A stretch of DNA of 64,000 bases, taken from NCBI GenBank assembly GCA_021815405.1, contig JAKAGV010000006.1:186001-250000 (forward strand), given 5' to 3'. The DNA comes from Bacteroidota bacterium (lineage in GTDB: Bacteria; Bacteroidota; Ignavibacteria; Ignavibacteriales; Ignavibacteriaceae). Positions 35,755 through 44,900 of the stretch are shown here, in pieces. The notes beneath the pieces are model-generated. The model did no database searches, was not told the origin of the DNA, and saw only the letters and a program-made list of their open reading frames with translations. Each line of letters begins with the position of its first letter. Within the stretch, counting starts at the first letter, position 1. The translations under genes were made by a program, and so were the position numbers.

Positions 35755-38200
35755 CTTTATTCTCCATTGGAAATTTTAAGATAAAAATATTACCCTTGCT
35801 CGCATCGCTTTGAATTTCAAGTTTGCCTTTATGCGCTTCCATAATCTGGTTAACCAAACTTAATCCGATACCGCTGCCCGGTATATTCCTTCTCTTTACT
35901 TCTTCAGTTCGAAAATACGGCTCGGTAATAAATCGTATTTCATCTTTGGAAAGAGCTGGACCGTTGCTGGCAAAAGCGACGACAACATTTCCCTCGCACC
36001 GTTCCAGAGAGATATTTATTTTCTTTGGTTCAGTTGAATATTTAATTCCGTTAGCAAGCAGATTGATAACTGCACTCATCACTGCATCACTATCTCCGCA
36101 AATAGAGCATTCATCTTTGGTAAAATTATCTTCAACATCGCATTTTTCAATTTTAAATTGATATGACATTAATTCTAATGCCCTGCAGACTAAAGCTTTA
36201 ATGTCAATTTCAGCGAAATGATATTCTTTTACTCCTCGTTCAATCTTGGAAAGATCCAGCACATTTTCAATTAGCCTGCCGAGGCGGTCGCATTCGCCGG
36301 AAATTATTTCCAGATATTCTTCAGATTCGGCATCTTTGAGATTACTTTTGGCTTGCAGTACATCAGAAAACATTTTTATTGATGTAAGAGGAGTCTTAAG
36401 CTCGTGCGATACGGTTGAGATAAAAAAAGACTTCAGCTTGTTAAGCTCTTCAAGCTTTGCTTTAAGAAGCTGCTCTCTTATAAGTTCTTCCTGTGCAAGT
36501 ATTCTTTCAAGCGCTAAGCCGGCTTGAAGCGTTACTTCTAATAGTAAATCCACATCCTCAATTGAAAATTTTAATCCTGATTTTTTCTCTCCTAAAACTA
36601 GAAATCCTAAAATATTTCCACTAACAGATTTCATTGGTAAAACCAAAGCTATTCCCCACCGGTGGAAAACATGATTATCCGCAGTTTCAATTTCTACTGA
36701 ACCTTCAATTTTTTCTGGCAGTGCAACCGGCAGACTTAAATCTGTTTTTATCTGCCTTTGATTCAAATAGACACTTCTTCCTTCAAGCAAGTTAAAATTT
36801 TTATGAGAAGCTAAAGATATTCTGCTTCGCTTTTCATCAAATAGAAAAAATCCAATCTTAATTACAGGGAGAAGTTTATTGGTTTCCTCAACAATCTTTT
36901 CTGCCAACCCTTCCTTTGTATTGGAATCTTTAACTCCATTTAAAAATATTTTGAGCGCTTCGCGGAAATCATATTGAACTTTGAAGAATTTTTTATCTAC
37001 AATTTTCTGGACTTTTAATTTTGCCGGTTGGAATAACAATGCGACAAGAACAGCCGAAATCGAGCCGATTGTATATTCACTTATATCTTTCACAAGGTTT
37101 GTTACTGTGTAGATCAAAGAAATGTAAATAAGAAGCAGTCCGCTAACTACCACCGAATAAATTATACTTCGCTTAATTATTAGATCAATATCAAGGAGAT
37201 GATATTTTAGAATTGCAATCGCAAAAGTTATTGGAACTGCAAGCATCAATATTATTACCAGTTCTTCGGATACCAATCCGTAGGATGTAAAAGCCTGCGG
37301 AATTACCCAAAGGAATGCAAACATTAGAGGACCGATAATTAAACCGAAGAGCACCCAGCGCAATTTTTTCTTTTCAGGCTCTTCATTTGCCATTAAATAA
37401 GAATGAACAAAAATTATTATACCGGCTACAATACTTACTGCTATAAGTGCTCGACATAATTCAAATAAAAAAAGATATGATTGAATAGCAGCAACCTTTC
37501 TGTTTTCAGCAGCAATTAAGAAATACATGAAACTAATTAATCCTAATGCTAACGCAATCAAATAAAATAGCGTTAAGAATTTACCGTCAAATTTCTTTTT
37601 GCGCGGAAAGATAAGTGCAAAATGCAGAAATGAAACCGGAGCCAAAGTGTAAGATATTGAAAACAAGAAGCGAAGAAAGAAGCCTAATCCCATCGGACTG
37701 AAATTATAATTTCCCCATGTTGTTGTCATTATAACCGCAGTAGAAATTACCACTCTGTGAAATATTCCAGGGACTTCAGAATCATGACTTTTTATTAAAA
37801 CAAAAATTCCTATTAAAAAGAAAAGAAGGCTTGAGAAAGAAACTGTTAATGTGTAAAAAGCCGAATAGAATTTGATTGGCTTAAGATTGATTTCACTTTT
37901 TATACCTGAATGAATATAGCTTACATTTACCAGTTGTCCATTGTGAACTCCGTCCAGATAAACTTCAACTTCTTCTCTGGACGTAAATTTTTGTCCGTCA
38001 ATTGTATATAAAGTATCACCGGGTTTTAATTTTGAATTCTTTTCAAAAACCTGAGATATGATTAAAGAATTACCGGAAGATTTTAGTTGTAATGGCAGGT
38101 CGACTTTAGCAGCGCTTTGCAGTATTCCCAATCCGCAGAATAAAAAAATTATTCCATCGGTAATCAGAATAAAAGTCAATGAGTTAAAAAAGCTTTTCAA
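35732..38200 (-). CDS. hybrid-architecture sensor histidine kinase with PDZ, 7-TM and GAF domains
   Basis: An 822-residue membrane kinase. One N-terminal span (about 10-28) precedes an extracytoplasmic PDZ-like domain (about 35-110; VFEKNSKLKPGDTLYTIDGQKF). A multi-span region follows (about 115-390, around seven to eight helices), then a GAF-like domain (410-570), HisKA with H599 in STVSHELKTPLTSI, and HATPase motifs N-box LLANGIKYSTEP and G-box PGSGIGLSLV. PDZ in the exported part could sense peptide C-termini or misfolded envelope proteins. The start is TTG 38200, with GGGGAA about 6 nt before it. It is coupled to the OmpR-type regulator. Confidence 0.9.
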   Translation of the reverse strand: MKSFFNSLTFILITDGIIFLFCGLGILQSAAKVDLPLQLKSSGNSLIISQVFEKNSKLKPGDTLYTIDGQKFTSREEVEVYLDGVHNGQLVNVSYIHSGIKSEINLKPIKFYSAFYTLTVSFSSLLFFLIGIFVLIKSHDSEVPGIFHRVVISTAVIMTTTWGNYNFSPMGLGFFLRFLFSISYTLAPVSFLHFALIFPRKKKFDGKFLTLFYLIALALGLISFMYFLIAAENRKVAAIQSYLFLFELCRALIAVSIVAGIIIFVHSYLMANEEPEKKKLRWVLFGLIIGPLMFAFLWVIPQAFTSYGLVSEELVIILMLAVPITFAIAILKYHLLDIDLIIKRSIIYSVVVSGLLLIYISLIYTVTNLVKDISEYTIGSISAVLVALLFQPAKLKVQKIVDKKFFKVQYDFREALKIFLNGVKDSNTKEGLAEKIVEETNKLLPVIKIGFFLFDEKRSRISLASHKNFNLLEGRSVYLNQRQIKTDLSLPVALPEKIEGSVEIETADNHVFHRWGIALVLPMKSVSGNILGFLVLGEKKSGLKFSIEDVDLLLEVTLQAGLALERILAQEELIREQLLKAKLEELNKLKSFFISTVSHELKTPLTSIKMFSDVLQAKSNLKDAESEEYLEIISGECDRLGRLIENVLDLSKIERGVKEYHFAEIDIKALVCRALELMSYQFKIEKCDVEDNFTKDECSICGDSDAVMSAVINLLANGIKYSTEPKKINISLERCEGNVVVAFASNGPALSKDEIRFITEPYFRTEEVKRRNIPGSGIGLSLVNQIMEAHKGKLEIQSDASKGNIFILKFPMENKDETNFNN

Positions 38201-38420
38201 TTGGTTCCCCGCTTACAATTTATATTTTATTTATTTCTAATAAATTAACCGATTAAAACTTAGCCAAAAAGAAAAAGAATAGCAATTGCCGCGATGTTCA
38301 AAATAACTAATATCGTGCATTAAAGCGGCTTAAAACTTATTTATCAATTAAACTGACTTACAAATTATTTTTTATTACTTTTATCGTAGAAAATATTTCA
38401 AACATTTTCCGTAAAGTGAA

Positions 38421-38900
38421 ATGAGAAAAGTTTTATATCCCGGCACGTTCGATCCTGTAACAAACGGACATATTGACATAATAAAAAGAGCCCGCGAGCT
38501 GTTCGACGGAGTTGTTGTTACGGTTGCAATAAATCCCGGTAAAACTCCGTTATTCTCTGTCGAGGAAAGAGTACAAATGCTTCGCGAAAGCTTGAAAGAC
38601 TTTGACAACATTACTGTAGATTCATTTGACGGATTGGTTGTAGAACATGCTCATCAAGTCGGCGCAATTGGAATTATAAGAGGTCTGCGTGCGGTTAGTG
38701 ATTTCGAGTTTGAATTCCAAATGGCTTTAATGAACCGTAAGCTTGCCGGAGATATAACAACCGTATTCTTGATGCCTCATGAAAAATATACTTATCTTAA
38801 TTCATCAATAATACGAAATCTAGCTGAGCTTAAAAGCGATGTAAGCGATTTTGTTCCTCCCGCAGTTTTAAAAAAATTGAAAGAAAAATTTTCAAAATAG
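38421..38900 (+). CDS. coaD: phosphopantetheine adenylyltransferase
   Basis: CoaD makes dephospho-CoA from 4'-phosphopantetheine and ATP, the fourth step of CoA synthesis. The 159-residue protein has the nucleotidyltransferase HxGH-like motif TNGHIDI (14-20), YPGTFDPVTNGH, IIRGLRAVSDFEFEFQMALMNR and the ISSTxxR-like LNSSIIRNLAEL. The start is ATG 38421. It is alone in its class here: rsmD, often its upstream partner, is 10 kb back. A small membrane-protein gene follows 8 bp later. Confidence 0.95.
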   Translation: MRKVLYPGTFDPVTNGHIDIIKRARELFDGVVVTVAINPGKTPLFSVEERVQMLRESLKDFDNITVDSFDGLVVEHAHQVGAIGIIRGLRAVSDFEFEFQMALMNRKLAGDITTVFLMPHEKYTYLNSSIIRNLAELKSDVSDFVPPAVLKKLKEKFSK

Positions 38901-38908
38901 GAGAAAGA

Positions 38909-39109
38909 ATGTCAGGACAAGGTTCAACCGGAAATGTATTGGCAGCAATAGCAAGTTTATTTATTCCGGGGCTTGGTCAACTGCTGCAGGGAAGATTATT
39001 ATTGGCTGTGTTCATGTTTATTCTTGCAGGCTTCTTATGGATATTTTATTTAGGCTGGATAATTCATCTATGGTCAGTAGTAAATGCCGCCCGGTATACA
39101 GGAAGATGA
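38909..39109 (+). CDS. 66-residue membrane protein, TM2-like
   Basis: A small two-span membrane protein: IASLFIPGLGQLLQGRLLLAVF and MFILAGFLWIFYLGWIIHLWSVVNAARY. The PGLGQ-x-x-x-G pattern is like the TM2/DUF5683-type membrane hairpin that occurs in many bacteria with no clear function. The ATG has AGGAGA nearby and the gene is 8 bp after coaD, so it is probably co-transcribed. A similar PGLGH-Y motif occurs in the protein encoded at 46752-47531, which may be a related membrane module. Confidence 0.75.
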   Translation: MSGQGSTGNVLAAIASLFIPGLGQLLQGRLLLAVFMFILAGFLWIFYLGWIIHLWSVVNAARYTGR

Positions 39110-39478
39110 AATCGTTTAATACTTAATTACTGCAATGTTTGAGCCAGAAATCGCCTACACTTTGTAAATTCAGCAACGAAGCACTCATCAATCTTCGACT
39201 CAAGCAATTAAACAATGAGGTGCCTTTCTGTAAAAGCTCCGACAATTTTTGAATAATTATAAAAAAGTAGTGTGATAATAATTGCGGAATTCAATCATGC
39301 TTTTCAAATCTCTTTCATTTAGAATTTTATTTATTAAATTTGAATTCAATTTTATAAACATTCAGTTAACGCGGTAACATTTCTTTTTTCTAATGCGGAC
39401 ATGAGAGTTTTGGGCTGTTGAACAGCATTTATATTTTATTACTAAATCGATAAACTGGAATAATACATAGGTTAAAAG
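39110..39478. other. intergenic region upstream of the aminotransferase
   Basis: 369 bp, AT-rich, no gene or RNA recognised. It ends with AGG about 8 nt before the TTG start of the aminotransferase. I see no strong palindrome in it. Confidence 0.4.
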
Positions 39479-40672
39479 TTGAATACATACTCAGAGCTTA
39501 TTTCATCAATTGAAGAAAGCCGGACTATGGCTGTTTCTTCTCTCATTAAAAAATTAAAAGCTGAAGGAAAAAATGTTTTAAGCTTTAGTGCCGGCGAACC
39601 AGATTTCCCTACACCGGATTTCATAAAACAGGCAGCTATAAAAGCTATTCATGAAAACTTCACACGCTACACACCAAACGAAGGGCATCCTCCGCTTATT
39701 AATGCAATAATTAAAAAATTTAGAGAGGAAAACAATCTCGAATTTAATCCAAATAATATTTTAGTATCCGACGGCGCAAAACATTCAATCTATAACTTGC
39801 TAATGGCATTATGCAATCCCGGAGATGAAGTTATCTTTCAGGCGCCATACTGGGTAAGTTACCCGGAAATGGCAAAGCTCGCACAAGCCGTACCGGTTGT
39901 TATTAAAGCAGGTGTTGAGCAGGATTATAAAATTACACCCTTGCAGCTTGAAAAAGCGATTACACCTAAGACGAAAGTTTTTATTTTTAACACACCTTCT
40001 AATCCTACCGGGGCAATTTACAGCAAGGAAGAAATCTTGAAGCTTGCTGAAGTACTTAAGGATAAAAATGTTTATGTTATCTCGGATGAGATTTATGAAA
40101 AAATTATTTTTGATAACGAAGAGCATTTCAGCATCGGTAGTATTGATTATCTAAATGAAAAAGTAATTACTGTTAACGGTGTAAGCAAAGCTTATGCTAT
40201 GACAGGCTGGCGAATTGGTTATGCAGGCGGAAATACGGAAGTAATAAAACTTGCACGAAATCTTCAAAGCCATTCAACCTCCAACGCACCCTCTATTTCA
40301 CAGGCTGCAGCACTTGCCGCGCTTACTCAAACTACCGATGAAATTTCTAATATGGTTGAACAATTTAAAACAAGACGAGATTTTATTCACAATTCTTTGA
40401 ATGAAATCAAAGGTATAAAATGTCCACTTCCCAAAGGTGCATTTTATGTCTTTTTCGATGTAAGTGAATATTATGGTTCGCATATTAATGGATACAAAGT
40501 GAATGATTCGAATTCATTCTGCAACTATTTGTTGAATGAAGAACATGTAGGCTTAGTCCCCGGTGCAGCATTCGGAAATGATAATTGCGTTAGGATGTCT
40601 TACGCTTGTTCAATGGACGAGTTGAAAGAAGGTTTTGCTAGAATATCAAGAGGGTTAGCTAAATTAAATTAG
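39479..40672 (+). CDS. pyridoxal-phosphate aspartate aminotransferase (class I)
   Basis: A 397-residue fold type I aminotransferase of the AspC/AAT-Ib group that moves amino groups between aspartate and 2-oxoglutarate; some members also act on prephenate. The PLP Schiff-base lysine is K237 in VNGVSKAYAMTGWRIGYAGG. D203 and Y206 (ISDEIYE) and N175 (NTPSNPTGA) bind the cofactor. The FSAGEPDFPTP motif near residue 36 and the C-terminal RMSYACSMDELKEG (substrate-binding Arg) fit. The start is TTG 39479, in a region that also aligns with family N-termini; the next Met is residue 17. It converges with aroE across a hairpin. Confidence 0.9.
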   Translation: MNTYSELISSIEESRTMAVSSLIKKLKAEGKNVLSFSAGEPDFPTPDFIKQAAIKAIHENFTRYTPNEGHPPLINAIIKKFREENNLEFNPNNILVSDGAKHSIYNLLMALCNPGDEVIFQAPYWVSYPEMAKLAQAVPVVIKAGVEQDYKITPLQLEKAITPKTKVFIFNTPSNPTGAIYSKEEILKLAEVLKDKNVYVISDEIYEKIIFDNEEHFSIGSIDYLNEKVITVNGVSKAYAMTGWRIGYAGGNTEVIKLARNLQSHSTSNAPSISQAAALAALTQTTDEISNMVEQFKTRRDFIHNSLNEIKGIKCPLPKGAFYVFFDVSEYYGSHINGYKVNDSNSFCNYLLNEEHVGLVPGAAFGNDNCVRMSYACSMDELKEGFARISRGLAKLN

Positions 40673-40682
40673 TTCTTGAAAA

Positions 40683-40736
40683 TTAAAAGTTGAACATTGA
40701 GCATTCATATTCAAAATGCTCATGTTCAACTTTTAA
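40683..40736. terminator. long hairpin between convergent aminotransferase and aroE
   Basis: The arm 40683-40704 and the arm 40716-40736 (TTAAAAGTTGAACA.../...TGTTCAACTTTTAA) form a 21-bp stem with one bulged T and an 11-nt loop. It lies in the gap between two convergent genes. There is no clear T-tract, so it may work in both directions or serve as an RNA end. Confidence 0.7.
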
Positions 40737-40763
40737 GATAAAATTTAATTAACACTCCTTAGT

Positions 40764-41636
40764 TTAATTCCCGACATAAAGCTGGAGAGATTTATAAATC
40801 TGTTCCACTGGCATTGACTCACCTGTCCAAAGTTCAAATGATTTTGCCGCTTGATAAACAAGCATCTTTAATCCGTCCAGTGTAACCGCTCCTTGTGCAG
40901 CGGCTAATTTAAGCAACTGAGTTTGAGATGGATTATATACAAGGTCAAAAACAATCTGCTCTTTAGTGAAAGAATCATGCAGGCTAGTAATTGAGTCATC
41001 GGATTCGGGGAACATTCCGACGGAAGTTGCATTAACAATCAGTTTTGAATTTTTAAAAACATCGACTAGCTGCGGCGGGAACAATTCTTTTGTCATAAAA
41101 GAATCGTATTTCATTTTATCGTAGAAATAATTTTTTAAAGATTCCGCTCTTTGCTCAGTTCTATTTATCAAATTAATTTTGGAAGGCTTAAAGTGACGGA
41201 TTAAAGTGTAGATAACTGCCCGCGCTGCACCTCCGGCGCCAACGACACTAATTTCATTTCCAGATATTTCCTCTTTGTACGGCTGAAGCGTTTCATAAAT
41301 CCCGTCAACATCGGTGTTGTAGCCATGCAACTTTCCGAGATCGTTTACAACAGTATTAACCGCACCTATAATTGAAGCTTCATCCGAAACCTCATTAAGC
41401 AACTGCATAATATTTTCTTTATGAGGAATGGTAACGTTAAATCCCCTTATACTAAGCCCTACTATTCCTTTAAGGACTGTTCGAAGGTTTGAAGGAGTTA
41501 CGTCAAAAGAAAGATATATGAAATCAAGTTTCTTCAAATCAAATGCGATATTGTGTATAAAAGGAGAATAGGAATGCTTAATTGGATGACCAATTAACCC
41601 GGTTAATTTAGTATTAAGATGATAAGTATTTTTCAT
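40764..41636 (-). CDS. aroE: shikimate dehydrogenase
   Basis: AroE reduces 3-dehydroshikimate to shikimate with NADPH. The 290-residue protein has the substrate-binding motif IGHPIKHSYSPFIHN, the catalytic Lys in NVTIPHKENIM, the family NTDVDGIYETL, the NADP-binding VVGAGGAARAVIYTL and NATSVGM. It is a single-gene unit away from aroF and tyrA, so the aromatic pathway genes are dispersed in this genome. The start is ATG 41636, with no strong Shine-Dalgarno. Confidence 0.94.
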   Translation of the reverse strand: MKNTYHLNTKLTGLIGHPIKHSYSPFIHNIAFDLKKLDFIYLSFDVTPSNLRTVLKGIVGLSIRGFNVTIPHKENIMQLLNEVSDEASIIGAVNTVVNDLGKLHGYNTDVDGIYETLQPYKEEISGNEISVVGAGGAARAVIYTLIRHFKPSKINLINRTEQRAESLKNYFYDKMKYDSFMTKELFPPQLVDVFKNSKLIVNATSVGMFPESDDSITSLHDSFTKEQIVFDLVYNPSQTQLLKLAAAQGAVTLDGLKMLVYQAAKSFELWTGESMPVEQIYKSLQLYVGN

Positions 41637-41729
41637 TTACAATATATTTTTTTAAACGAAAAGAGGCGAACAAATCCGCAAATTTTAATTCAATTTATCA
41701 AAGGCAAAATAATTTTAATGAGGAAGAAA

Positions 41730-43148
41730 TCAAAGCTCACCAAGCAATTTTTTGAAAAGCTTTGAAGATTTTATCTCCGGATATTCTTTTGCGAATTCGG
41801 TTCTAATTGATGGATCTATAGTAAAAGCAGTTTTTAGACAATCTACTGCCTCTTGTGTACGGCTAAGAATGAAATTTATTTTTGCCTTACCATAATATGA
41901 TGAAGCATCATTTGGATTTATTCTTATACATTCACCATACGCGTTCATAGCTTCAAGCCAGTTTCCAAGCTCAAGAAGAGTTTCTGCAAGATTGAACCAG
42001 ACTTCGAAATTGTCAGGTTCAATTTTTAGCGCAGCTTTATAACTTGACACAGCATCCTGTAATTGACCTAGTGAATATTCAAGATCAGCCTTTGCATACC
42101 AGGCTTCAGCATTATCCTGAGAAAGTGAAATTGCTTTATTAAAATCTTTCAGTGCGAAATGGAATTTGCCAGCCGAATCATAACAAAATCCCCTCGCCAG
42201 ATAAGCTTCGTAGTATTGATCATCAATCTTAATTGCTTCCGAATAATATTTAATTGCATTAGGCAAATCACCAAGCTCTTCATAAATATTAGCAATGTTA
42301 TATGCAGAAGCTTCATCGTATTTATCCAATTCCAGTGAATGCTTAAAACATTCTATTGCGCTTTCAAGCCTGCCAAGATCAGCGAGAGCATTTCCTTTAT
42401 TAAACCAGGCACTAGGGAAATCTTCATTTATTGCCAGTGCAAAGTCGTAGCTTTCAATAGCTTTTTCCAGCTTGTTCATCTTAACAAGTACAATCCCGCG
42501 ATTGTACCAGCCGCTTGGATTGTACGGCTCAAAGTCCAAAAATTTATCGTATGCTTCGAGTGCCTTTGAGTAAAGATTTAAGTTCTCGTAGCAATAACCA
42601 AGCTCATAATAAGCTTCGGAAAATTCAGGATCTAGCTCAACAACTTTTTCCAGATAATACAAAGCCTGCTTAAAATCTTCGTGGTGCTGGTAAAGCATTC
42701 CTAGACCAAATATGGCTTCCTCATTTGACGGCTCGGTGACAAGAACTGTCTCTAAAGTATTTCTTGCTTCATCAATCAAACCCTGGCTCTCTTCGGCAGA
42801 AGCTTTATCAATCAATGCTTCCGAATCACCCGGATTTAATGAGAGTGCTTTATTAAAACACTCGACAGCTTCTTTAAAATTTCCGGAGGCATTATTTAGA
42901 GAACCTTTTCTCAACCAGTACTCTGAGTTGTATGGAAATGTTTCGAGCAAAAGATTAATAAAATAGAATCCGTCTTGATATCTTTCATTCTCTAAACAAA
43001 CATGGACTATTTCTTCAACAGCTTCAGTACAATCATAAATTCCGGAAGCTGCGATGGTCTCTTTTACTTTATTTATCTCTTCATCTAAATCTTTACTGTT
43101 TTCAAATAAATATTCATTGTTATCAAAATCAGATTCAAAAAACGACAT
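41730..43148 (-). CDS. TPR-repeat protein, 472 residues
   Basis: After an acidic N-terminal segment of about 70 residues the protein is a chain of roughly eleven to thirteen 34-residue tetratricopeptide repeats, for example SEYWLRKGSLNNASGNFKEAVECFNKALSLNPGD, PSGWYNRGIVLVKMNKLEKAIESYDFALAINED and AEAWYAKADLEYSLGQLQDAVSSYKAALKIEPD in consecutive units. TPR arrays form superhelices that bind proteins. No signal peptide is seen, so it is probably cytoplasmic. It is upstream of aroE and downstream of sucC, beyond a large palindrome. The partner is unknown. Confidence 0.88.
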   Translation of the reverse strand: MSFFESDFDNNEYLFENSKDLDEEINKVKETIAASGIYDCTEAVEEIVHVCLENERYQDGFYFINLLLETFPYNSEYWLRKGSLNNASGNFKEAVECFNKALSLNPGDSEALIDKASAEESQGLIDEARNTLETVLVTEPSNEEAIFGLGMLYQHHEDFKQALYYLEKVVELDPEFSEAYYELGYCYENLNLYSKALEAYDKFLDFEPYNPSGWYNRGIVLVKMNKLEKAIESYDFALAINEDFPSAWFNKGNALADLGRLESAIECFKHSLELDKYDEASAYNIANIYEELGDLPNAIKYYSEAIKIDDQYYEAYLARGFCYDSAGKFHFALKDFNKAISLSQDNAEAWYAKADLEYSLGQLQDAVSSYKAALKIEPDNFEVWFNLAETLLELGNWLEAMNAYGECIRINPNDASSYYGKAKINFILSRTQEAVDCLKTAFTIDPSIRTEFAKEYPEIKSSKLFKKLLGEL

Positions 43149-43253
43149 GTTTTCTCCAACGTCTTAAAATACCTGAGAAAAATGTATTACTAATAAAATC
43201 TAAAATCAAGTTGATTTTAATTTGACTTTTTACAATTTGACTTTTTACATGCA

Positions 43254-43373
43254 AGTCCACTCTAAAAAAGGTCATTCCCGTGAAAACGGGATTCTAAAAA
43301 GTTTAGGTAAACGAATTGATTCCCGCTTTCGTGGGAATGACATTTCGTCTTTTTTAACTTTTTAGAGTGGACT
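43254..43373. repeat. 120-bp nested palindrome, GTCATTCCCG family
   Basis: The outer arms AGTCCACTCTAAAAA (43254-43268) and TTTTTAGAGTGGACT (43359-43373) are perfect over 15 bp. Inside, GTCATTCCCGTGAAAACGGGATTC (from 43271) and GATTCCCGCTTTCGTGGGAATGAC (to about 43341) pair in about 20 of 24 positions, and each inner arm has its own small hairpin. It sits between sucC and the TPR gene, both minus. Confidence 0.8.
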
Positions 43374-43394
43374 ATATAACTTTAAATCAAAATT

Positions 43395-44561
43395 TTAGTT
43401 TCTCAAAACCGCTGTTACCTTTTCAGCAGCATCCTTCAAACTCTTTGCTACTTCAAAGTTTAACCCGGACTCGTTTAACAACTCTCCTGCCTCAATAGCA
43501 TTTGTACCTTCAAGGCGAACGACAATCGGAATTGAAACATGGATTTCCTTAGTTGCATCAATTACACCTTGAGCAACTCGGTCGCATCTAACAATTCCAC
43601 CGAAGATATTAATTAAGATTGCCTTTACATTTGGATCGGAAAGTATAATCTTAAATCCGTTTGCAACAGTTTCTTTGTTTGCACTGCCGCCTACATCGAG
43701 AAAGTTAGCAGGTTCACCGCCGGCAAGTTTGATTATATCCATGGTAGCCATTGCAAGCCCGGCACCGTTAACCATACATCCAACGTTACCATCGAGTTTT
43801 ATATAATTCAAATTATATTTTGAAGCTTCAATCTCCAGCGCAGCTTCTTCATCTAGATCTCTGAAAGCGGCAATATCCTGATGGCGATAAAGAGCATTAT
43901 CATCAAAATTCATTTTTGCATCAAGCGCAATAACATCGCCTTCTTTTGTTAATACTAGAGGATTTATTTCTGCCAGCGAACAATCACTATGAACATAGGC
44001 ATTATAAAGCCCGGTTAAGAACTTCACTGCATTCTTATGCTGTGTCCCGGAAAGTCCTAAAGCAAATGCGAGTTTTCGTGCCTGGAATGGCTGTAAGCCA
44101 AGTTCAGGTTCAATAGTTTCTTTGATTATTTTTTCCGGAGATTCTGCAGCTACTTTTTCAATCTCAACTCCGCCTTCGGTAGAAACCATAACTACATTTT
44201 TGGAAACTGCCCTGTCTAAAGTTATTCCGACATAAAATTCTTTTTCGATATTCATTCCTTGTTCAATCAACAAGCGTTTTACAATTTTTCCTTCGGGTCC
44301 GGTTTGATGAGTTACCAGAGTCATGCCGAGTATTTGATTTGCCAATTCTCTAACTTCATCAAGACTATGGGCTAATTTAACTCCGCCGCCTTTTCCTCTT
44401 CCACCGGCATGAATTTGAGCCTTAACTACCCAAACATCACCGCCAATTTCTTCCTGTGCAATTTTAACGGCTTCATCGGCTGAGAATGCAACCTTTCCTT
44501 TTGGGACAGCAACATTAAATTTTTTCAAAATCTCTTTTGCCTGGTATTCGTGAATTTTCAT
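43395..44561 (-). CDS. sucC: succinyl-CoA synthetase beta subunit (ADP-forming)
   Basis: SucC pairs with SucD to convert succinyl-CoA, ADP and phosphate to succinate, CoA and ATP in the TCA cycle. The 388-residue protein has an N-terminal ATP-grasp domain ([39 protein letters not shown]) and a C-terminal CoA-ligase domain ([28 protein letters not shown] and [15 protein letters not shown]). sucD is not next to it, which is common in this group. The ATG at 44561 is followed by the family beginning [10 protein letters not shown]. It is transcribed away from the acyl-CoA ligase gene. Confidence 0.95.
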   Translation of the reverse strand: MKIHEYQAKEILKKFNVAVPKGKVAFSADEAVKIAQEEIGGDVWVVKAQIHAGGRGKGGGVKLAHSLDEVRELANQILGMTLVTHQTGPEGKIVKRLLIEQGMNIEKEFYVGITLDRAVSKNVVMVSTEGGVEIEKVAAESPEKIIKETIEPELGLQPFQARKLAFALGLSGTQHKNAVKFLTGLYNAYVHSDCSLAEINPLVLTKEGDVIALDAKMNFDDNALYRHQDIAAFRDLDEEAALEIEASKYNLNYIKLDGNVGCMVNGAGLAMATMDIIKLAGGEPANFLDVGGSANKETVANGFKIILSDPNVKAILINIFGGIVRCDRVAQGVIDATKEIHVSIPIVVRLEGTNAIEAGELLNESGLNFEVAKSLKDAAEKVTAVLRN

Positions 44562-44900
44562 TTTGTCTTTCCTTTTCTATAAAAAATTCAGGTTATTATT
44601 AATTCAGTTTTAGAATTTGTCATATTCTTTGGGGATAGTTCTTCCGATTCAAATAAGACTATTAAAAATTAGTTCAAAAATTAATCCTTTTGCCGTGAAT
44701 AATCAATTTAAAGATAAATTAAAATAAATTCCCAGTTTGTAATGAAATTAAAGTTTATTAAGTTTTGCCCGTTAATAAAACCAAAAATAAATTTTAGGAT
44801 TAAACAATCAAGTTGATTTTTACTTTTGCATTTCCATCGATTGGAGACAGTCTTTTTTTGAATTTTAATCTCAAGCTTTTTTCTTTTTATGGAGTGAATA
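44562..44900. other. intergenic region between divergent sucC and the acyl-CoA ligase gene
   Basis: 339 bp, AT-rich, no gene or RNA seen. It must hold the promoters for both genes. The ligase ATG is preceded by TATGGAG about 6-8 nt upstream. Confidence 0.4.
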
